Source of the DNA: Lycocorax pyrrhopterus obiensis | Lineage: Eukaryota > Chordata > Aves > Passeriformes > Paradisaeidae | Reading direction: 5' to 3' | DNA: 64,000 bases | Assembly (NCBI GenBank): GCA_014706295.1 | Contig: JACSVZ010000007.1 | Coordinates: forward strand, 63,190,441-63,254,440 | Translations under genes and position numbers: made by a program | The notes under the pieces: model-generated | Seen by the model: only the letters and a program-made list of their open reading frames with translations | The model's database searches: none | Told to the model about the DNA's origin: nothing | Shown: piece by piece, positions 46,321-57,169 of the stretch | Position numbering within the stretch: position 1 is the stretch's first letter | Layout of the letters: each line of letters starts with the position of its first letter

Positions 46321-46509
46321 TTATTCCGTCACTGCGTTTGACTTGGAATAGCTGAAACTTGGGAGCACTTTTGGCTCATAAAACTACCTGGAGCAGGGAT
46401 TGGTCTTTGCTGAACCTTCTGGAAAAGAGTGGAGAGGGAAAGATCTTGGGGCTTTGGAACTCGGGATGTGGTGGCTGGAAAAGCAGAGCATGCCAGAGGC
46501 TTTGTTGGA

Positions 46510-46745
46510 ATGATGGCTTCAAACTGAGTGTGGAGTTGGGTGGGATTTTGGGAAAGAATTCCTGACTGGGAGGGTGGAGAGGCCCTGGAATAGAATTCCC
46601 AGAGCAGCTGTGGCTGCCCCTGGATCCCTGGAAGTGTCCAAGGCCGGGTTGGACACTGGGGCTTGGAGCAGCCTGGGATAGTGGAATGTGCTGGGTTGGA
46701 ACGAGATGGGATTGAAGGTCCTTCCAACCCAAACCATTCCGTGTT
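46510..46745 (+). mobile_element. CR1 type A fragment
   Basis: gatggcttcaaactgagtg to ccaacccaaaccattccgtg. Confidence 0.85.
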
Positions 46746-47429
46746 TCTGTGGAGGAAACATCCACTCCCTGCTCCTCCTCTGCCTCTTCTGCCTCCTTGG
46801 CTCCAGCCTCATTTTTTTCCAGGCTATGGAGAGCCAGGCTGAGAAATTGGAAGTATTGGGAGGTTTGAACCAAATCCCAGGCATCTGGATCAGGATCCCA
46901 CGATGGGCTGTGTCCACTCGGAGCCCTGTGTGGGTTGGACCAGGAATGCCATGGTGAGGGGGGGGGTCTGCCGGGGTGCCAGAGCCCTGCATCCAGGGAA
47001 TTCCATGTGGATCTTAGCAGAGGAATTGTAGAATGATCAGAGAACCAGGACTGATGTGATGTGCAGCACGGAGACCTGGAAAAGCAGCGTTCGGAAAGGG
47101 ATCCAGCTGTTGCAAGGGGCTTGGGGAGAGGTTTTGGGGCTCTTCCATGGGGAATGGGGCCAGGAGCTCGATGGCATCACATGGATGAACAGAAATGATG
47201 GAATTCCAGCTGTTTAAATCCCACAGAATTCCATTTTATCCCTCGTGCCCTTCAGTTTCTGTGATTTTATTGGGGTCTGTAAATGAGTTTCCTTCTCCTA
47301 TCGATCCACTCCCTGGAAATTGTCATAGCTGTGAATTTCATGGTTCAGAAGTGAAATAGTGGAGCTGGGAATGTGCTTGGGAGACTTGTGGAAGCGGAGC
47401 TGGGATTTATGCAGGTGTAATGACAGGAA
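46746..47429. other. Unique intronic sequence
   Basis: Nothing recognised except a short G9 run near 46957. Confidence 0.5.
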
Positions 47430-47720
47430 TATCGTGGTTTCCTTACGCTTACAACGTGTAAGGCTGAGTAATTCCTGTACTACAGGTTGTACCTACAAGG
47501 AAATTAAAGTAAGGTTCCGCCTGAACTTAACTCCTGCTCCAAACCCTGATCCCGCTGACAGCAACAGGTTTTGGAAAGGAAGCAGCAGCATCAGTGCCAC
47601 TGTTTCTCCTGCTTAATTTCCCTGCTTTAATTAAGTCTTTTCATTTGCATAACGGGTGTGATAATGCATTTAGGAAGATACAGAGTAAAAACAATAACGC
47701 CGAGTTCATTTTGTAAATGG
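47430..47720. promoter_or_regulatory. Candidate conserved noncoding element with octamer motif
   Basis: Unique block immediately before the 202-bp array. Contains a perfect POU octamer ATTTGCAT at 47643-47650 and ctttaattaagtc nearby. Conservation was not tested. Confidence 0.3.
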
Positions 47721-47867
47721 AAACAAAAAAACTGGAATGTGAGCGGGGGGGTGGTGAAGATTTCGTTCAGGGGATTGCCAGGGATTAATAAAAACCATGG
47801 AAATCTCTTGTGGTGCTGAGTATGTGCTGAGTAAACAAGGAGGATCTGTGGAGGGGAGATACTCAGT

Positions 47868-48864
47868 GCTGGTTCCAGGGGTGGAGTGGCCTGAGATGGG
47901 CTCGGTTGATTGGATCATGGAGCTGAGAATGCCAAAGTCATGGGGTCAATTCCCTGAAGAGTTGGACCTGATCCTTGTGGGTTTTTTCCATCTCTGACTA
48001 TCCCGTAATTCCGTGATCTGTGTGGTTCTCATCCCGTTTCTCTCCTGGCCTTTCAGCCCCCCTCACTGAGGGCCAGCCCCAGGAGTGGAGTGGTCTGGGA
48101 TGGGCTCGGTTGGTTGGATCATGGAGCTGAGAATGCCAAGGTTGGGTTTGATTCCCTGGGGAGTTGGCCTTGATCTTTGTGGGTTTCTTCCAACACTGAC
48201 TATCCTGTGATCCCATGATCCATGTGATTCTCATCCCATTTCTCTGCTGGCCTTGCAGCCCCCCCAGCTCATGGCCAGCCCCAGGAGCGGGGTTCTTTGG
48301 GATGGGCTCCGTTGGTTGGATCATGGAGCTGAGAACACTGAGGTCATGTTTGATTCCCTTAAGAGCTGGGCTTGATCCTCGTGGGTTTTTTCCAGCTCAG
48401 AATGTCCTGTAATCCTGTGATCTGTGTGGTTCTCATCCTATTTCTCTCCTGGCCTTGCAGCCCTTCCCATCCATGGCCAGCCCCAGGAGTGGAGTGGTCT
48501 GGGATGGGCTCGGTTGGTTGGATCATGGAGCTGAGAATGCCAAGGTTGGGTTTGATTCCCTGGGGAGTTGGCCTTGATCTTTGTGGGTTTCTTCCAACAC
48601 TGACTATCCTGTGATCCCATGATCCATGTGATTCTCATCCCATTTCTCTGCTGGCCTTGCAGCCCCCCCAGCTCATGGCCAGCCCCAGGAGCGGGGTTGT
48701 TTGGGACGGGCTCAGTTGGTTGGATCATGGAGCCGACAACACCAAGCTGAAATTTGATTCTCTTAAGACTTGAACTTGATCCTTGTGGGTTTTTTCCCGC
48801 TCTGACTATCCCGTAATTCCATGATCCGGGTGATTCTGATCCCATTCCTCTCCTGCCCTTGCAG
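47868..48864 (+). repeat. 202-bp tandem array carrying reiterated 3' splice-site sequence
   Basis: About 4.9 copies. The AG of the motif ccttgcag (tttcag in the first) falls at 48056, 48258, 48460, 48662 and 48864, exactly 202 bp apart each time. The last is the acceptor of the MDGA exon. The landmark tggatcatgg recurs at 47911, 48115, 48317, 48519 and 48721. Copies alternate: the copies ending at 48258 and 48662 are nearly identical to each other, and those ending at 48460 and 48864 pair likewise, giving a 404-bp higher-order unit. Part of each monomer (tgatccttgtgggttttttc, then a gtgat-rich end) resembles a CR1 3' tail. Similarity stops at the exon boundary apart from the C run. Confidence 0.95.
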
Positions 48865-49006
48865 CCCCCCCCCCACGGTGCGGATCGTGCACTCGGGCCT
48901 GGCCTGCAACATCGAGGAGGAGCGCTACTCCGAGAGGGTCTACACCATCCGCGAGGGAGAGACCCTGGAGCTCACCTGCCTGGTCACCGGCCACCCCCGG
49001 CCACAG
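48865..49006 (+). CDS. MDGA2: Internal coding exon of MDGA2 (start of Ig domain 1), partial gene
   Basis: MDGA proteins are GPI-anchored, six-Ig-plus-MAM cell-surface proteins. They bind neuroligins in cis and block neurexin binding, which restrains synapse formation (family knowledge). The exon follows a polypyrimidine tract and AG (48863-48864) and ends CAG before a strong donor, gtgagt, at 49007. Its first base completes a codon (AG|C, phase 2 entry) and it ends in phase 0. It reads PPPTVRIVHSG..., then SERVYTIREGETLELTCLVT and GHPRPQ. The Cys in the LELTC strand is the expected B-strand Ig cysteine, and GHPRPQ closes the exon as in MDGA family members. Codons are very GC-rich: 42 of the 44 codons from Thr onward end in G or C. 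The exon opens with ten C's, giving three prolines where I recall two in mammals. The signal-peptide exon and the following exon were not found. MDGA1 is the alternative; the residues fit my memory of MDGA2 better. Confidence 0.8.
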
Positions 49007-50149
49007 GTGAGTCCCTGCCCGCCCCACCTGTCCCCACCACACCTTTTCCCCCTCAGACCTCCTACGAGTCGGGTTCACCTTAATCTCAGAGTGTGGGGGC
49101 TGGGCAAGATCCAACGGGATCTGGGTGGGGGGATCCATCCTGGCTGTTGGGTGGATGTTGGGTGTTCCAGAGGAACATCGACAGCAGGAAAGTTGATGAG
49201 GTTTTTTGGAATATCTGGTGTTGAAATCAGCAATATTGTGCTTTAAGGTCCTGGTGTGTTTTTGGATCTATGGAGGTTGGTAAAAGAGAAGGGAAACAAA
49301 TATCAGGATGGCGATCGCTGGATAAAAAACCCTAAAGTTGTCCTGTTATCTGAGATCTTCACATCCCAGGGGTTTTAGTCCTCAGAAATCCAGCTGGAAC
49401 TCTGGAAGAGTGAACAGCTGGAGCAGGGACACCCAGGAGTTCAGGGAGGTCTCCCTGTGCACCTGGATCTGGGATGTCATGGAACCCCCAGTGTTGCAGC
49501 TGGATAAAACAGAATTAAAACTGGGAATAAATCAGCTTTTTCCACGTCTAACTCGATTTTATGAAGCTCGAGGGTGTTGGCAGCTCGTGCTGCACATCCC
49601 TGGTGTGTCCCCATCCCAACCCCTTCGCCCAGGGCACCTCATTAATCAATTATTTTTAATTAGGATAATCACCAGGGATTTTCTTCCCAAGGTGATGAAT
49701 TAAACCCTTTGCTGTTGGAAGTGCAAGGGGCAGGCAGGAACTGGGAGAAGGGAATTCTCTGGGATGGTGAGCTCCTCCAGGAAGGAGGGATTTGCTGCTT
49801 CTCTCCTGTTTATTCCATGATTGTTTCCAATTTAAGGAGAAGATTTAAAGCTGAAGAAGTGGAAGTCTGTTCTGTGCTGGTTTAGGGCCGGTTTTTCCAG
49901 TATTACAATTTTTTCCTGATTTTTCCACAGGATGCTCTCAGATTTGGGTGGAAAATTGCACGGAAATTGTTTTCCAGCTGCTGTTTGATCAGATGCTGGG
50001 GAGTGAGGTTATAAAATATGGAATTGTGCATTCCAAGAATGCTTTTACACTTCCACGTTTCTCAGATTTTCCAATTATTCTTGGCGTGGAAACTCCTTTT
50101 GGTTTAAATGCTGGAAGAATCAAACGACCCTGGATTGGGAATCTCTAAA
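49007..50149. other. Unique sequence after the exon
   Basis: Start of the downstream intron; no repeat recognised. Confidence 0.55.
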
Positions 50150-50265
50150 ATCACAGAATCATGGAATGGTTTGGGTTGGAAAAGAGCTTAAAGACCAACC
50201 AGTGACACCTCCTGCCATGGGCAGGGATATTTTTCACTCCAAGCTTTGAACATTCCCAGGGATTT
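50150..50265 (-). mobile_element. CR1 type A 3' end
   Basis: atcatggaatggtttgggtt, gccatgggcagggatattt and cattcccagggatttc. Confidence 0.8.
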
Positions 50266-51559
50266 CTAATCAGTGGGATTCGAGGCTGCCTGTGATGGGC
50301 TTGAGAGGAGAAATCCATGAATATTTTCCATTTTTTTCCCCTCCCTCCTGTCACTCCTCCTTCCTGCTTTACCAAAGCACACATTTATCCCTTTTTTGTC
50401 TTTCCAGCATTAATTCTTTTAACTTTGGGATCAATGGATGTTGTTTTTTTGGGATCCAATGGCTCAGGGATGTCCCTGATCTGCCCCAAGTCACCCTTGC
50501 AATGACTCCACTCTGGGGGAGCTCCCTTTGAGCACAAATCTTCAGATTTATCAAATCTTCCCATTTTTTTCAGCCCTCTTTGCTGCCTTTCCCACCACGT
50601 GCCCCAAAATTTTCCCTGGGATTATTTCCGGGCAGGGAAATTCCTTTGTTCAGAGCGGTTGTTGCACTTTCCAATTGCAAACTGCTGGAATTTTTCTGGA
50701 ATTTCTACTCTAAATTGTCTTGGAGTCTTCTCAGCATCAATGGGTTTTTTGGGAAGAATAACATAAGGATGTGGGAATTTTTGGAAGGAAGGAGAATTTC
50801 AAATAATTTCACTGGTAATCCCAAAAATTTACCTCACTCCTAATTAAATATAAAACTCTGAGCATCCCAAAACTTCCTTGAATGTCTGCTTGTTATCCAT
50901 GGAATGATTTTGATATGTTCCATGTGCTCATTGTTTGTTATTCCCGATTTCCCAGCTTTGGAATGCACCATTAGTTGCCATAGAAATAAATTTTCCTGGA
51001 TGGAGTTTTTCCAATGCTTTGTCCCTGTTCAGGTGAGGTGAACGCAGCCCCATTTTTCCATAAATTGCTGCTCTCAGGAGAGGTTTTTGGATAAAATCTT
51101 GCAAAGTTTGGAGCAGGATCACCCTGGGGACCTGTCCTTTTCCCAGATTTTATCCAGGATCCAGGGGTTAGGCTGTCCCTGCTCTCCAGCTCCACAATGG
51201 ATGTGCCAGGATATCCAAAGGCCACTTATCCCTGGACATAAATGAGGAATTTGCTGGTTTGAGCAGCTAAGAGGTGACATTTCGTCCACAGTGGTGACCA
51301 TCTCCTGCCCAGCCCTTGAGGAATGTGGCTTTTCCTGATTTTCCTCGGGAATTCTCACTTGTGCTGGGAGGTCCAGCCATTGGAAGCAAAGACTGTGACT
51401 TTCCAAAGTGAGGAATGACATTTGGATCATGGGGAGCAGAGGAAGAAGCATCTGATGAGCAGGGATTGGCTGGGATTTTGTATTCGTGGTTTTCCACTGA
51501 AGGATGAACGAGAAATTCCTGACAGGAGGTTGTATCCAGGCTTTTTTTCCCCAAGTAAC
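50266..51559. other. Unique intronic sequence
   Basis: Nothing recognised; overlapping frames at 51.1-51.6 kb look compositional. Confidence 0.55.
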
Positions 51560-51782
51560 AATGGGAAATGGCCTCAAGTTGTGCCAGGAGAGGTTCAGAT
51601 TGGACATGAGGGAAAATTTCTTCATGGAAAAGGTTGCCCTGGGGCAGTGGTGGAGTCCCTATGCCTGAGGGATTTAAAATCCATGTGGATGTGGCACTTG
51701 GGGATACGGGGTGACCTTGGAAGTGCTGGGAATGGTTGGACTCGATCTTGGATGGCTTTTCCAACCTCAGTGATTCTATGAG
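51560..51782 (+). mobile_element. CR1 type C fragment
   Basis: ggcctcaagttgtgccagga, gttcagattggacatgaggg, gtggatgtggcacttgggga, ending ttccaacctcagtgattcta. Confidence 0.9.
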
Positions 51783-52620
51783 TTTATAAAGCCCTTGTTT
51801 GCCAGTACAACCTCCCCTTCCTTGGGGATGTCTTTCCTCTGGGTGTGACTTTTCCAGTGTTTCTCCTCAAAGCGCTGTCCCACCTCGGGTGACGTTATCC
51901 AGGTGGGAATGGCACATTCCAAGCAGCAAAATGTGCGGAGTTGACGGATGACAGCGCCCAAGTCCTCCCCCAGTCCCTCACTGTGCTGCAGGGTGGCCTC
52001 TGTCCCTCCCACCGTGTCCCTCCCTCTTCCAGCTGCTGCCTCCCCACCTCCGTCCCCCGTCCCTTCCTGAGGGTCGGGAAGCAGCAACTGCCAGTGCCAC
52101 ACGTCATTCCAACCATCTGGAAGCTGCACGCTCTGGGATTTATCCTGTTTTGAGGTGGCAACACATCCTAACGAGATTCCACCTCCTCCTCACATCCTCC
52201 CGCCACCCTTCTCCCAGGCACTGCTATCAGGCCACATCCCTTTCTCCCGGAAAAATCCAGGCGTGCACTCGGTGCCGGTGGGGTGTGAAGAGCGTGGCGG
52301 ATCCGTGGCTTTCCCGGGAAGCAAAGCAGGGGAGGATCTGCTTTTAGGAGCCCCGGAATTTCTCCCTGCCTCTGTTTGGTTGTGTTTTCTTCCCACTCGT
52401 AGGAGTTGGGTGCTGTGCTGATGCCACTGAGGCAGCAGGAGCTGCTCCCCTTGGAGATTCCCGGGATTGTGCACCCGGAGCAGAGGCAGGAGAAATGCTG
52501 CTACAGGGGGAACGTGGGCCTGGAAAAGCAAATCTTTCCTGCTGGGAATTGGGATGGCCGAAGGGGGTGACCCAAGGGATTCAGAGCAGGGAGTGGTTGG
52601 GGTTGGGAGGGACCTTGAAG
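51783..52620. other. Unique intronic sequence, GC-rich
   Basis: Richer in C and CpG than average (51930-52330), but no exon or promoter was recognised. Confidence 0.5.
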
Positions 52621-52657
52621 CTTATATCTATATATAAATGTATATATACGTAAATAC
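52621..52657. repeat. Short AT microsatellite
   Basis: Imperfect tatatctatatataaatg-type alternation immediately before a CR1 3' end. Confidence 0.8.
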
Positions 52658-52663
52658 GGAATT

Positions 52664-53028
52664 CATGGAATCCTGGAATGATTTGGAAGGGAAGGAACTT
52701 AAATCCCATCCTATCCCACCCCCTGCCATGGACAGGGACACCTCCCACTGTCCCAGGCTGCTCCAAGCCCCAATGTCCAGCCTGGCCTTGGACACTGCCA
52801 GGGATCCAGGGGCAGCCACAGCTTCTCTGGGAATTCCAGCCCAGCCCCTCCCCACCCTCCCAGACAGGAATTCCCAATTCCCAATACCCCATCCATCCCT
52901 GCCCTCTGGCAGTGGGAAGCCATTCCCTGTGTCCTGTCCCTCCAGCCCTTGTCCCCAGTCCCTCTCCAGCTCTCCTGGAGCCCCTTTAGGCCCTGCAAGG
53001 GGCTCTGAGCTCTCCCTGAATCCTTCTC
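52664..53028 (-). mobile_element. CR1 type A fragment
   Basis: tcatggaatcctggaatg to gagctctccctgaatccttc. Confidence 0.9.
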
Positions 53029-53088
53029 TTGGACTTGATGATCTTGGATAAGGTTGGCTTTTCCAATTTTAACAACTCCACAATTTTA
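53029..53088 (+). mobile_element. CR1 3' end, opposite orientation
   Basis: ttggacttgatgatcttgg then ggcttttccaattttaac is a sense CR1 terminus touching the antisense copy to its left, so one may have inserted into the other. Confidence 0.65.
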
Positions 53089-53431
53089 ATGGCAAGGATT
53101 ACATGGGAAGAGGAGGCCTCTGCTGAGACATGGGCCAGACCTTCCCATGGGGTGGGTTGTCCGTGTTCCCAAACCAAGGCAGAGCCTCTCCAGGGGAGCA
53201 GAAAGGAGGAAAATGTTCACATTAGGGAGGATCCATAGGGAAAATCAACGGGTTGGGGAAATCTGAGCACCTTTGGAACAGGAACATCCGTCCTTGTCGG
53301 GGAAAAGCCAAGGCTCTGAGAGACAGGGAATGTTACTCCAGCCCAGCAGAGCCCAAATCAGCTGCAGCTTTTCCTTGGACTTTTAAGATTTTCCTTTAGA
53401 AACAACAGTAGGAAAAGAAATAAAAAAACCT

Positions 53432-53565
53432 GGAAAAGTCCAAAGCCGGGTTGGACGGGATTTGGACAGCTTGGGATGGTGGAAGATGTCCCTGCCCATG
53501 GCAGGGGGTGGAATGGGATGGAATTTAAGATCCCTTCCAACCCAAACCATTCTGGGATTCTAAGA
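53432..53565 (+). mobile_element. CR1 type A 3' end
   Basis: gtccaaagccgggttggacg to ccaacccaaaccattctggg. Confidence 0.85.
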
Positions 53566-54682
53566 CCATTCCTGATCAGCATTTTTTTCCTGATTTTTTT
53601 CTCCTGATTTTTCCTGTTCCAAATGGTTGGATGGAAAGAGCTGATCCTCTGGAATTAATTTTGGTGAGTCCCAGAGTGTGTGTGGAGTTTAACTTCGGTT
53701 CCTCACACAACGCAGTGCTAACACCCAGGATTAGAGCCCAGGACGTGCTCGCAGGCACCGCTGGCTCATTCCCAAAGATCCTGGTGCAGCTCCCGGAGTC
53801 TCTTACTCCATGCTGTCCCTCCCTGTGGAATGTGTGATTCCCGTCCTGGATTTTTGGCACATTTCGGAGTGAGCCCTGCCTGGCTGTGCAGAGCTCTGCC
53901 GAGGTGTGAATTCAGGTGCTGCACTCGAGGGAGAAAACATCAAATAAACTCCTCGGAGCAGCACAAACGTCATGTAAAGCTTAATCACAGATTTCTTTTC
54001 GTGCTGGAGCAGGATGGAAACATTTTTCCTCGCTAAATGGGAGGTTTATCCAGTCAAACATTCAGGAAGGGGTTTTTTCCAGCATAAAATCCAGGCTAAT
54101 TTAGTCATGAGTCAGGCTGGATTTTGTCAGGTGCTCAGTGAACATTTGTAGAGTCTTCCCGTGAACTGAGGAGTGTCAGATGGAATCAGCATCAATTTTC
54201 CTAACAAGGCTCCAATTACTGCTCCGAGGAGCCGCGGAGTGGGGTGGGAAAACAGCTGCTCCCGTGTGAGGCACCCCACACCCCCCTTCCCTCGGCTGCG
54301 TCAGCACTTGATAAGGATTCTTATCAATTAAAATCAAAACCGTGGCGCCCACTTTGCCTCAAAGCAGCCTTTTATGTCTCACTCGCAGCTGATCAAAGAG
54401 AACAGAACGTGGGGGGTTTTTTGTTGCGGGTTTTTTTGGGTTTTTGGGAATGCTGCTTTTTCTGTTTGAATGGATGGAGTGCTGGGGAATGGGAATTTTT
54501 TCCTTTCCAGGAATTAATAAGGGGAAGGCAGGAAGGATCCTGTTCTGCAGCATCGGAGGAGGCTCTGCTAATCACGGGGAGTAATTAGGGGGATGCATTT
54601 TAAATAATTAAGGGGTTTTTCTAGCATGTCACAGTTACCTGGGTCTGTTCATGGGGAGACTTCGGTGCTTTCCAAGGAGTTT
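53566..54682. other. Unique intronic sequence
   Basis: Includes a G/T-run tract at 54410-54450 similar in kind to the one at 16.3 kb. Confidence 0.5.
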
Positions 54683-54940
54683 ATGAGTGACAGGATAATG
54701 GGGAATGGCTTTAAACTGACAGGGAATAGGGACAGGTGGGATATTGGGGAGGAATTCCTGCCTGGGAGGATGGGGAGGGGCTGGGATGGAATTCCCAGGG
54801 AAGCTGTGGCTGCCCCTGGATCCCTGGCAGTGTCCAAGGCCAGGTTGGAGAGCACTTGGAGCAGCCTGGGATACTGGAAGGTGTCCCTGCCCTCAGGATG
54901 AGCTTTAATATCCCTTCCAACCCAAACCATTCCAGGATTC
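54683..54940 (+). mobile_element. CR1 type A fragment
   Basis: gtgacaggataatggggaat, gctttaaactgacaggg, ending ccaacccaaaccattccagg. Confidence 0.9.
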
Positions 54941-55884
54941 CAATGGTTTGCAAGCTGATAAAAGGAATTAAATCCCTTAAATTGTTTTATCCTGAATAAT
55001 TGGAGCACTTCCTACCGGTTTTCCTGGTTCCAGGTGGCCGCGGTCTTTCCACAAGGAATGTGTTTGCAGGTTCCTAAAAAGGGCTGGGAGGTGCTGAGGG
55101 GAAGAGGTCAGGTTAAATCCAGAAAAAAGCAGCATCAGGGAAGGGAAGTTTGGGATTCAATCCCACTCCCTCAGTCGGGAATATCGAGCCCAGGCTTGTT
55201 AAAGCCTCAGCAATCATTGGGATGAGCCTGGAGGGAATCTCATGGAGCTGGGAATGACATCCCGGTCGCGGAGTGGCACCAGAGCAGTTTCATGGTGACT
55301 TTGGGCAACTGAAATCTGCCAGAAATCCGATATGGAAAATTTCCAGTGCCCACAGAGCAGGACTCTCCTATTATTGTAAGGAAAACAGGAAAAAATTCCA
55401 GTTTTACCGAAATATGGACCTGTCCTCTGAACATTTTCCCTCTGTTTTCTCCCCTCCCAAAGCTCTGCAGTCTTTTGTTTTCCTCTTTGTGCTGTCAGCT
55501 TTTATTTCCCTGGCTCTGACGGGCTCGGGAAAGGCCGGAGCAGCGGCTCTGGGATAATGCACCAGGAGCCGTTTTTCCGTGAGCGGGGAACTCTCGCGTC
55601 TCCCGGCACAGGGATGGGGGTGGATCTGGAACAAGGGCTGGAGCTGGGAGGTCTTGGAGAAAAGGAATGGATTTGATGAGTAAATGGATAATTTGGTAAC
55701 CAGGGAAACCAGCAGCTGATGCAGATCAGCCGGGGCTGGAGGAGAAGCGCTGGAGCCTTTGGAATGAGATCTTCCAAGGAAACTCTTGCGAGGCTTTTTC
55801 TGGAGGATAATCGGGAATCGTTCCCGTTGCTGTGGATGGAGTGGAAGGCAGGTTGTCCATGAAATCCCATGATGCTCTGGGTCC
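54941..55884. other. Unique intronic sequence
   Basis: Nothing recognised. Confidence 0.55.
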
Positions 55885-56355
55885 AGCATCAGGAGGATGT
55901 GGAGCTGCTGGAGTGATCCAGAGGAATCCATGGAGCTGCTCCAAGGGCTGGAGCCCCTCTGCTCTGGAGCCAGGCTGGGAGAGCTGGGAATGTTCCCCTG
56001 GAAAAGGATCCAGGGAGAGCTCAGAGCCCCTTGCAGGGCCTAAAGGGGCTCCAGGAGAGCTGGAGAGGGACTGGGGACAAGGGCTGGAGGGACAGGACAC
56101 AGGGAATGGCTTCCCAGTGCCAGAGGGCAGGGATGGATGGGATATTGGGAATTAGGAATTCCTGTCCGGGAGGGTGGGGAGGGGCTGGACTGGAATCCCC
56201 AGAGAAGCTGTGGCTGCCCCTGGATCCCTGGGAGTGTCCAAGGCCAGGCTGGATGAGGCTTGGAGCAACCTGGGATAGGGGAAAGTGTCCCTGCCCATGG
56301 AATGGGATGATCCTTAACGTCCCTCCCAACCCAAACCATTCCATGATTCCATGAA
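55885..56355 (+). mobile_element. CR1 type A fragment, long
   Basis: Starts at ggatgtggagctgctggagt and runs through gaatgttcccctggaaaagg to aaccattccatgattccatg, with an intact terminal motif. Confidence 0.9.
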
Positions 56356-57169
56356 CTCCTAAGGCTCTGGAATTTGTTGCTTTTAAATTCTAAGGGAAGA
56401 AATTCTGCTCCCAAAATCTCGTCCGTCCGAGGAGTCTGACGGGGAGGATTTGAAAAAATTGGGATGTTCCTGCTGGGGTGGGATAACGACCCCTCGGGAT
56501 CCTTCTGGGACGTTTTAATCTCCGTGCTGCCATTTCCATGGATAACATTTTCTCATGGATTGAGCTCTCCTTCCTCCTCTGGCAGCTGGGAATGGCTTGG
56601 GAAGCTCCAGGTGGATTTTGTTGCCATTCACCGGAGCACTTGGATGTTCCGATTGAGTTTTCAGGCTGGAAAATCCATATCCAGGAGGATTTATATTCCC
56701 AACTGAGGTTTATTCCCAAATTAAGGCTTCCTCTCTACTCCTCCAACATTTTTGGGCAGCTCAGCCCCTTGATTTTTAATTTATTTTGATTTTTTCGGCT
56801 TTTTTTAATAAACCGATCTTCACATCAGGAAACAAACCAAGAACCCTGAACTCGAAGAGCAGAAGCTGAATTAGAAATAAATTCAAATATTTCATCAGGG
56901 GATAAATATTTGCCTTCCCAGCCCAAAACAATTTTTAAAAAACCTCAATTTTTGCTGTCCCAATTAAATTATTTTGCGCCAGGTGTTTGTTCTGGTGCTG
57001 TCCTACAGCCCAGACGCTGAAATAGAACAAAATCAAACTAAAATATTGACTTTTCTGATAAAACTGGTTGTCCCGAAGGGGCTCAAAATTCAAGGTGTTT
57101 TCAAATCTCTTTTTTGGAGGCGACAGCATCTCCATCAGAATTTCTGTGGGATTTTTTGGTCTGTTTTCT
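56356..57169. other. Unique intronic sequence
   Basis: Nothing recognised; becomes AT-rich toward the following tandem repeat. Confidence 0.55.

Larger units (their letters stand above)
1..48864 (+). other. Intron preceding the MDGA exon (3' part)
   Basis: Everything upstream of the acceptor AG at 48863-48864 is read as one intron, because no other acceptor-ORF-donor unit with protein-like composition was found on the + strand. Two branch-point-like motifs precede the acceptor: tctgact with its A at 48805, and ttctgat with its A at 48839. The intron starts outside the window, so its total length is unknown. Nested genes cannot be excluded, but none was recognised. Confidence 0.65.

Noticed and set aside
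48821..48864. An upstream ATG in frame with the MDGA exon (48821) as a start codon
   Set aside because: It lies within the tandem array's intronic part, before the acceptor AG. The encoded lead is repeat sequence, not a signal peptide.
48865..49006. Assignment to MDGA1
   Set aside because: Considered because of the high GC. Residues such as GETLELTC and IVHSGLACN fit my recollection of MDGA2, and a single exon in 64 kb fits its very large gene. Not fully excluded without alignment.
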